A stretch of 40,981 nt of DNA, taken from NCBI GenBank assembly GCA_964642165.1, contig CAZXOC010000027.1:1-40981 (forward strand), written 5' to 3'. The notes beneath the pieces were generated by a model. The model saw only the letters and a program-made list of their open reading frames with translations. It was not told where the DNA came from and did no database searches. The stretch is from CAYRVX01 sp964642165. GTDB lineage: Bacteria; Planctomycetota; Phycisphaerae; SM23-33. Shown piece by piece: positions 35,867-40,981 of this stretch. A program made the position numbers and the translations under genes. The first letter of the stretch is position 1. The number at the start of each line of letters is the position of its first letter.

Positions 35867-38800
35867 ATGGCCGGGGCGTCCGAAAGAAACGGCATCCCTG
35901 CGTCGACGGGCGGCGATGCACGGCCGCGCAAGAAGCGCCGCTGGCTGCGGCGCGTCGCCGTGGTCCTCGTGCTGCTGATCGCCCTGGTGGCGGCCGCACC
36001 GTACATCGTCGCCACCGGGCCGGTCCTGCGGGCGATCCTCTCGCTGGTCAACGACCGGATCCACGGGCGCGTCGAGATCGACGAGCTGTCCCTCGGCTGG
36101 TTCACGCCCGCCGAGGCGCGGGGCGTCCGCGTCCACGACCGCCTGGGCCGGCGCGTCCTGGAGGTCGAGCGCGTCGTCGTCTCCGGGGGGCTGGCGCGGC
36201 GCGTCCTCTCCGGCCAGTCCTTCGGGCGGATCGAGGTGGACTCCCCCGCGGTGGCCATCCACCGCACACCGGACGGCGGAATCTCGCTCGTCGAGGCCTT
36301 CTCCTCCCGCCGACCGGACCGGCGTGACGAGCCCGAGGACGGGGAGCTGCCCCGCCCCGTCGGCCGCATCGTCGTGCGGAATGCGTCGGTCGTCATCGCC
36401 CAGCCGGACGGGCGGACGCTCGAGCTGACCGGCATCGGCACGGAGATCGACGTCCGCACGCTGGACGCCGTTTCCGGCACGGCTGCGGTCGCGTTCGCCA
36501 AGGGGGGGAAGCTCTCCCTGGAGTTCGGCGTGTCGGAGTTCGTGCGTGCGGGGGAGCTTCGCCCCGAGAAGGCGACGCTGTCCGCCTCGGTCAAGACGCC
36601 GGAGCCGATCGCGCTGCTTCCTCTCAGCGAGTTCGCGTTGGAGGGAACCCGGCTGGCGGGCACGGCCGTCGTGGACGCCAACGTCTCGCTGGCGGGCGGG
36701 AGTCTGCGGGGCGCGCTCGCGCTCGACGCCGTCGGCCTGAGCGCGGCGCGCGGCGGGCGGGACGACGTCACGCCGACGGACGTCCGTCTCCGCGGGCGCT
36801 TCACCAGGCTGGCCAAGCGCATCGAGGGGACGTGGGGCGTCTCCGGGCCGTGCGGAAGGCTCGACGGCGCGTTCCACTACACCGCCGCGGGCAAGCCCGC
36901 GAGCCTCTCCGCGGAGGACGTCCTCGCCGCCGTGCTGACCGGGCGGAAGCTCGACGTGCCGGACTGCTCGCTGGACGCCAACGGGCAGATCGACCTGCCG
37001 AAGCTCGCCCGGGCGATCCCCGCGCTGCTGCGCGTGCGGAAGGACGCCGCGATCGTCAAGGGGACCTTCCGGGTGGACCGCGTGGCCTTCCGCGGCGGCG
37101 CCCACCCCGGCGCGCGGGGCGACGTGGCGATCGCGGGCCTGGTCACCCGGGCCGCCGACCCGAACGCCACGGGGCCCGCCCGGCCGGGCGAGGCCCGCGA
37201 CGCCGACGCCAACACCGTCTGGCCGAAGGTCGAGGCGAAGTTCGACCTCGCGGTGCTGCCCGGTACGGGATTGCGAATCCGCGACACGCGCGTGGCCGCG
37301 CCGTCCGTCCGCCTGGACGCCAACGGCACGTCGCCGAGCCTCCAGGCCAACTTCACCGCCGACCTGGCGGGCCTGCGCGAGCAGCTCGGCCGCGTGATCG
37401 AGCTCGGCGATCTGAAGCTGGCGGGGCGCGTCACCGGGCGGCTGACGACCACGGTGGCCGACGAGCAGGAGGCCGAGTTCGACCTCCACGCGGAGGCCGA
37501 CGCGCTGGCCTACGATGACGGGCCGCGGAAGCTGGACCTGGCCTCGGCGTCCTTCGCGGCCACCGGGGTCCTTCTGCGCCCGCGGGCCGATGCCGCGGTC
37601 GTGACGAGCACGTACAGGCTCGACGCCAACGACGAGTTGGTCGTCAGCGGCGGCGGGCGGTTCGACGCGGCCCGGCGGGCCTGGGAGGCAGAGGCCATCA
37701 TCGAGCGCGGCGTCGTCGCCGGGCTGGTTCGCATGGCCGGGGGACTGGGCGCCGGCGGCGCCGAGGGTCTGGCCGGCATGCTGGGCGGCTGGGCTCGGGC
37801 CAAGCGAGAGGCGGCCGAGGAGCCCCTCGTCTCCAGCGGCGACCTGACGCTCGGCGACCTGACACTTCACGCCAAGCCCGTCGGCGAACCGACCATCCGC
37901 CTGGCCTGGTCGGGCGTCCGGATGGGCGCCGACGGGCGCGAGTGGGCCGTGGACGACGCGAACCTGACCGGCGCACCGTTGTCGGTGCACGTGCGCGGCC
38001 TGCGGGTCCGCCGGGGCGAGAAGCTCGCCGCCGAGGGCAAGGTGGAGATCTCCGCCGACCTGGCGGCGTGTGCGGACGTGGCGGGCCGGCTGAGCGGCGA
38101 GACCGAGCCCCTGGCCCTGGCCGGCCGGCTGACGTGGTCCGGCGAGGCCCGCCCGGACGCCAACGGCGTGCTGTTTTCCGGCGGGGGCGGCGTGGACGAC
38201 CTGGTGGTCGGCCGGGGGAAGCAGGCCGAACGCCTTGGCGCGGTGACGCTCGCACACGCCGCTCAGCTCGACGCGGGCGGGCAGATCCTCCGCGTGCGCA
38301 AGCTCGCGGTGACGTCCCGGCTGGGGACGGTCGAGTCACAGGGCGTCGTGACGGTGCGTCTCGGCCCGAGGCCCGCGGCGGACGGCACGGTGACGGTTTC
38401 CGCCGACCTGGCGAAATGCGCGGCGCTGGCCGCACGCCTCTCGGGCGAGAAGGAACCGGCCCCGGTGGCCGGCCTGCTGGCGTGGCCGATCACGCTGCGG
38501 ACCGAGGGCGAGGCGATCGCGGTCTCGGGCAAGGGCGACATCCAGCGCCTGGTGATCGGCAAGGGCGAAAGGGCCCGCCGGGTCGAGCCGGTCATGCTGG
38601 CGCTCCTGGCACGGCTGGAGCCCGCCAACACGGTACTGCGGATCCAGGACCTCCAGGTGGTGTCGAAGCCGCTGACCGTGACCGTGCCGAAGGCGACGGG
38701 GGGGCTGACCGTCCGCTACGGGCCCGCGCCCGGCGTGGACGGGCAGTTGAGCGTCGCGGCCGACCTCGCCGTCTGTGCCGAGCTGGAAGCGCTGCTGCGC

Positions 38801-40237
38801 GGCGAGCAGAAGCCCACCCCCGTGTCGGGCGTGTTGACGTGGGCCGGCCGGGCTCGAAGCGAGGGCCGGGAGATCGTCCTCGCCGGCAGCGGCCAGGTCG
38901 CGGGCTTCACCGCCGGCGCGGGCGCCCAAGCCGCGCGCGTCGAGCCGCTCACGTTCCGCCAGGCCGTCCGCATCGACCCCAACGCGCAGAGCCTGCGGAT
39001 CGACGACCTGCAATTGGCGTCCGACGCGTTGACCGTCACGGCGACCGGCACGGTCCGGCAGCTCGACACGCTGCGGGTCCTCGACATCAGCGGCCACTAC
39101 AAGGGCGACTGGGAGAAGCTGCTGGCCGTCGCGCACCAGGTGGCCCCGGAGACGCAGGATCTCGCGTTGACGGGACCGGCCGAGAGCGACTTCCGCCTGA
39201 CCGGGCCGGCGAGCCAACCCAAGCTGCGCCCCGTCTTCCGCGACATGGGCGCCCAGGCCGGCGTCGGCTGGACCACCGCGCGGTACCACGGCTTCTCGCT
39301 CGGCAAGGCGGCGCTGCCGGTGAAGCTGGCCGGCGGGCAGGTCGTCGTGCCGGTGACGGAGGTGGCCGCGGGCGGCGGGACGATCCGCCTCGGCGCGACG
39401 GTCGACCTGCGCCAGGAAACGGCGCACCTGCGCCTGCCGGGCAGGACGGCGGTGCTCGACGGCGTCGAGATCAACAAGGAGGTCGCCCACGAGTTCCTGT
39501 CCCGCTTCAACCCCATCTTCGCCGAGCTCGTCTCCGCCGAGGGCCGGATCAGCCTCACCACCCAGGACCTCGACCTGCCGCTCGGGCCGGCGATCAAGAC
39601 CGCCGGCAGCGGCGGCGGGCAACTGGACCTCCGCGGCATGAAGGTCCGCCCGGGCGGGCTGATGGCCGCACTGATGGCCCTCGGCGGCCTGCGCGAGGAT
39701 CAGGCGCACGTCCTCGAGGTCAGCAGCGTGGACTTCCAGGTCCACGACGGGGCCATCCACTACCGCAACTTCACGATGGTCTTCGACAAGGTGTTCGACC
39801 TGACGTTCCACGGGTCGGTTCGCTTCGACGACGGGCTGGACCTGGTCGCCTCCGTCCCGGTGCGGTCGGCCCTGCTGCGGCGGTTCGGCGTCCGCGGGCG
39901 CGTGGACGAGTACGCCCGCCTCCTGGAGGGGACGCGCGTGGACGTCCCCGTCCTGGGGACCCGCCTGAAGCCGAAGCTGGACCTGGCGCGCGTGGACATC
40001 CAGTCGCTCGTCAAGAAGGCCATGGAGCAACTGCTCAAGAAGGAAGCCGGCGGCCTGCTGGACAAGATCCTCCAGTCGCGCAAGGACGGCGGGGCGACGC
40101 CGGGCGAGCCGGATCGACCCCGGCCCGAGGGTCCCCGGACCAGGCCCGCCCCCAAGAAGCCGCGGGACGAGGCCGCCGAGACCATCTTCGATCTGCTCGA
40201 CGGGCTGCTGAAGCCGAAGAAGAAGGCCGACAGGTAG
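35867..40237 (+). CDS. Giant AsmA-like protein (AsmA/TamB superfamily)
   Basis: A 1456-residue protein. After a basic N-terminus there is one membrane segment (about 29-49, AVVLVLLIALVAAAPYIVA), then LSLVNDRIHGRVEIDELSLGWFTPAEARGVRVHD, the AsmA-type opening. The remainder is a very long series of beta-strand repeats predicted to build a hydrophobic groove, as in AsmA, YhdP and TamB, which take part in moving phospholipids across the periplasm to the outer membrane. Related blocks recur in its middle (three KVEISADLAACADVAGRLSGE-like units at about 740, 850 and 970), and the end AEGRISLTTQDLDLPL resembles AsmA C-termini. A Lys/Pro-rich tail follows. Residues 206-256 have a second copy at the window end. 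A lipid-transport role is inferred from the fold; no direct evidence is in the window. Confidence 0.85.
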   Translation: MAGASERNGIPASTGGDARPRKKRRWLRRVAVVLVLLIALVAAAPYIVATGPVLRAILSLVNDRIHGRVEIDELSLGWFTPAEARGVRVHDRLGRRVLEVERVVVSGGLARRVLSGQSFGRIEVDSPAVAIHRTPDGGISLVEAFSSRRPDRRDEPEDGELPRPVGRIVVRNASVVIAQPDGRTLELTGIGTEIDVRTLDAVSGTAAVAFAKGGKLSLEFGVSEFVRAGELRPEKATLSASVKTPEPIALLPLSEFALEGTRLAGTAVVDANVSLAGGSLRGALALDAVGLSAARGGRDDVTPTDVRLRGRFTRLAKRIEGTWGVSGPCGRLDGAFHYTAAGKPASLSAEDVLAAVLTGRKLDVPDCSLDANGQIDLPKLARAIPALLRVRKDAAIVKGTFRVDRVAFRGGAHPGARGDVAIAGLVTRAADPNATGPARPGEARDADANTVWPKVEAKFDLAVLPGTGLRIRDTRVAAPSVRLDANGTSPSLQANFTADLAGLREQLGRVIELGDLKLAGRVTGRLTTTVADEQEAEFDLHAEADALAYDDGPRKLDLASASFAATGVLLRPRADAAVVTSTYRLDANDELVVSGGGRFDAARRAWEAEAIIERGVVAGLVRMAGGLGAGGAEGLAGMLGGWARAKREAAEEPLVSSGDLTLGDLTLHAKPVGEPTIRLAWSGVRMGADGREWAVDDANLTGAPLSVHVRGLRVRRGEKLAAEGKVEISADLAACADVAGRLSGETEPLALAGRLTWSGEARPDANGVLFSGGGGVDDLVVGRGKQAERLGAVTLAHAAQLDAGGQILRVRKLAVTSRLGTVESQGVVTVRLGPRPAADGTVTVSADLAKCAALAARLSGEKEPAPVAGLLAWPITLRTEGEAIAVSGKGDIQRLVIGKGERARRVEPVMLALLARLEPANTVLRIQDLQVVSKPLTVTVPKATGGLTVRYGPAPGVDGQLSVAADLAVCAELEALLRGEQKPTPVSGVLTWAGRARSEGREIVLAGSGQVAGFTAGAGAQAARVEPLTFRQAVRIDPNAQSLRIDDLQLASDALTVTATGTVRQLDTLRVLDISGHYKGDWEKLLAVAHQVAPETQDLALTGPAESDFRLTGPASQPKLRPVFRDMGAQAGVGWTTARYHGFSLGKAALPVKLAGGQVVVPVTEVAAGGGTIRLGATVDLRQETAHLRLPGRTAVLDGVEINKEVAHEFLSRFNPIFAELVSAEGRISLTTQDLDLPLGPAIKTAGSGGGQLDLRGMKVRPGGLMAALMALGGLREDQAHVLEVSSVDFQVHDGAIHYRNFTMVFDKVFDLTFHGSVRFDDGLDLVASVPVRSALLRRFGVRGRVDEYARLLEGTRVDVPVLGTRLKPKLDLARVDIQSLVKKAMEQLLKKEAGGLLDKILQSRKDGGATPGEPDRPRPEGPRTRPAPKKPRDEAAETIFDLLDGLLKPKKKADR
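36482..36634 (+). repeat. Segment of the AsmA-like gene duplicated at 40829-40981
   Basis: This 153-nt segment (residues 206-256) aligns without gaps to the last 153 nt of the window with 142 matches. Of the 11 differences, 8 are synonymous. Confidence 0.9.
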
Positions 40238-40288
40238 CCCGGCCCCCTCCTCGCGCCCGCGGGGATGCTATCATGTATGTGTACGTGA

Positions 40289-40438
40289 GTACCTGAGAAG
40301 ACCGGGCGCGGGGGCTACTACGTCATCGACACGGCCGACGTGGCCGGCGACCGCGACGTCATCCTCTACGCCAACGGCCTCAAGCAGCAGGCCCTCTGCT
40401 ACTTCCAGCGCCGGGCAGAGCAGACACCCCAGCCCTGA
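40289..40438 (+). pseudogene. Start-less coding remnant, about 49 codons
   Basis: The frame ending at the TGA 40436-40438 reads VPEKTGRGGYYVIDTADVAG..., continuing to QRRAEQTPQP. It has the same strong GC3 bias as real genes here but no start codon; TGA at 40286-40288 closes the frame upstream. It may be the tail of a gene whose 5' end was lost, or of one interrupted by a frameshift near 40265-40288. I do not recognise the family. Confidence 0.3.
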
Positions 40439-40712
40439 GGGCCCTCCGCCTCCCCCCCCGAGGCCCCGACCGGGCGGCCCTCGACACCCCCGGCCCGGCA
40501 TGGGCGATCGGGCGGCGGCTCCGCTGGGTGCGAACGCGCCGTTGCGCGACACTTTTCGCCCCTTTCGGCGAAATTCTCGCGCGGCCCGTCGCGGTGCATC
40601 GCACCCCCGGAAACGGCCATAAGTCTTTATTGATTGTGGCAAAACTGTCCAATCCTGGGGCTTTCCAGGAGGCCTGAAATCGCGGGAAGGCTTGATGTCG
40701 TAAGTACTTAGC

Positions 40713-40754
40713 ATTGTCCAGATTTTGGACAATCAACCCCATTTTGGACAATCA
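40713..40754. promoter_or_regulatory. Operator-like TGGACAAT repeats
   Basis: ATTGTCCA (40713-40720) and TGGACAAT (40726-40733) form a perfect 8-bp inverted repeat with a 5-nt centre. ATTTTGGACAATCA (40722-40735) is repeated at 40741-40754, 19 bp away. A related TGTCCAAT occurs near 40648-40655. This looks like binding sites for a dimeric regulator. Confidence 0.45.
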
Positions 40755-40796
40755 GCCTCGCCGCCGCGCGACTCGCTCACGGAAACGCTCGTAACG

Positions 40797-40813
40797 CCTT
40801 TTTCAGAAAAAGG
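40797..40813. terminator. Small hairpin before the duplicated AsmA segment
   Basis: CCTTTTT-CAG-AAAAAGG: a 7-bp perfect stem with a 3-nt loop, AT-rich on both arms. No T-run follows on either strand, so it may be a weak terminator or just a hairpin near the junction with the repeat. Confidence 0.25.
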
Positions 40814-40828
40814 TTCCCACGATCTCGT

Positions 40829-40981
40829 GCCGCGGTCGCGTTCGCCAAGGGTGGCAAGCTCTCCCTGGAGTTCGGCGTGTCGCAGCTCGTTCGTGCGGGC
40901 GAGCTCCGCCCCGAGAAGGCGACGCGGTCCGCGTCGGTCAAGACGCCGGAGCCGATCGCGCTGCTCCCTCTCAGCGAGTTC
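40829..40981 (+). pseudogene. Partial second copy of the AsmA-like gene, running off the window
   Basis: The 153 nt translate to AAVAFAKGGKLSLEFGVSQLV and on to ALLPLSEF, the same as residues 206-256 of the AsmA-like protein except for three changes (E to Q, F to L, L to R). The DNA is about 93% identical, with most changes at third positions. The similarity begins abruptly at 40829; sequence before it does not resemble the 5' part of the gene. It may be an internal fragment (broken gene), the start of a rearranged paralogue, or a repeat at which the contig ended. The window edge prevents a choice. Confidence 0.6.

Larger units (their letters stand above)
40439..40828. other. Non-coding region with an AT-rich patch and short inverted repeats
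   Basis: No convincing gene is present. It contains hairpins at 40554-40573 (TTTCGCC with GGCGAAA) and 40797-40813, a 10-bp palindrome TAAGTACTTA at 40701-40710, and TGGACAAT repeats (40713-40754). The base composition at 40620-40755 is far more AT-rich than the rest of the window, as expected for a regulatory region of a gene beyond the edge. Confidence 0.6.

Noticed and set aside
35708..38257. A minus-strand open frame of about 849 codons opposite the AsmA-like gene
   Set aside because: Mirror of a long plus-strand gene; no recognisable domain.
40265..40296. A short peptide gene from the ATG at 40273
   Set aside because: It would encode only MYVYVST before a stop, with no ribosome site.

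Overview
The window looks like one high-GC contig (roughly 65-70% GC by eye, with strong GC preference at third codon positions) from a member of the Planctomycetota, possibly an uncultured Phycisphaerae-like lineage. Reasons: an N-terminal LEPR-xLL motif on a large secreted repeat protein, two GroEL paralogues around one GroES, secreted glycan-active enzymes, and very GC-rich genes. The placement is an inference and no 16S is present. Three runs of N (10, 10 and 100) sit inside genes. In two of them the flanks carry the same bases (9 and 55 nt), so these are unmerged contig overlaps rather than missing sequence.

Layout. 1-3.8 kb (minus): partial cysteine synthase, an unknown anchored protein, and an S9 prolyl-oligopeptidase-like hydrolase. 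4.1-10.4 kb (plus): a chaperone block groEL1-groES-groEL2, then dnaJ-grpE and a FmdB-type zinc ribbon protein; no dnaK is visible. 10.6-12.7 kb: a large multi-pass membrane protein with a histone-like Lys/Ala tail. 12.7-14.5 kb (minus): HIT protein plus dGTPase-like HD hydrolase. 14.6-18.4 kb: GH38 alpha-mannosidase followed closely by rsmA. 18.6-21.2 kb: a TPR protein, rpsT (GTG start, good promoter and terminator) and a TlyA-like methyltransferase without an S4 domain. 21.3-23.5 kb: inositol-phosphate synthase with a CDP-alcohol phosphatidyltransferase, a probable inositol-phospholipid module. 23.6-26.0 kb: an ABC exporter with an unusual soluble zinc-ribbon N-terminus.

26.0-33.0 kb is more accessory: an exported unknown protein, an exported GH42-like beta-galactosidase, a two-gene AAA ATPase + DUF4276 (TOPRIM-like) cassette that resembles OLD/PARIS-type defence modules, and an exported BNR_4-type beta-propeller protein. 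33.0-35.8 kb encodes a LEPR-xLL / RTX-repeat / Beta_propel surface protein. 35.9-40.2 kb encodes a giant AsmA-like protein. The last 750 bp contain a start-less coding remnant, an AT-rich patch with TGGACAAT repeats that looks like an operator, and, at the very end, a 153-bp diverged copy of part of the AsmA-like gene.

No tRNA, rRNA, CRISPR array, IS element or integrase was recognised. Promoters of the form TTGnnn-N16-18-TAnnnT stand out against the GC-rich background before many genes and are listed individually.
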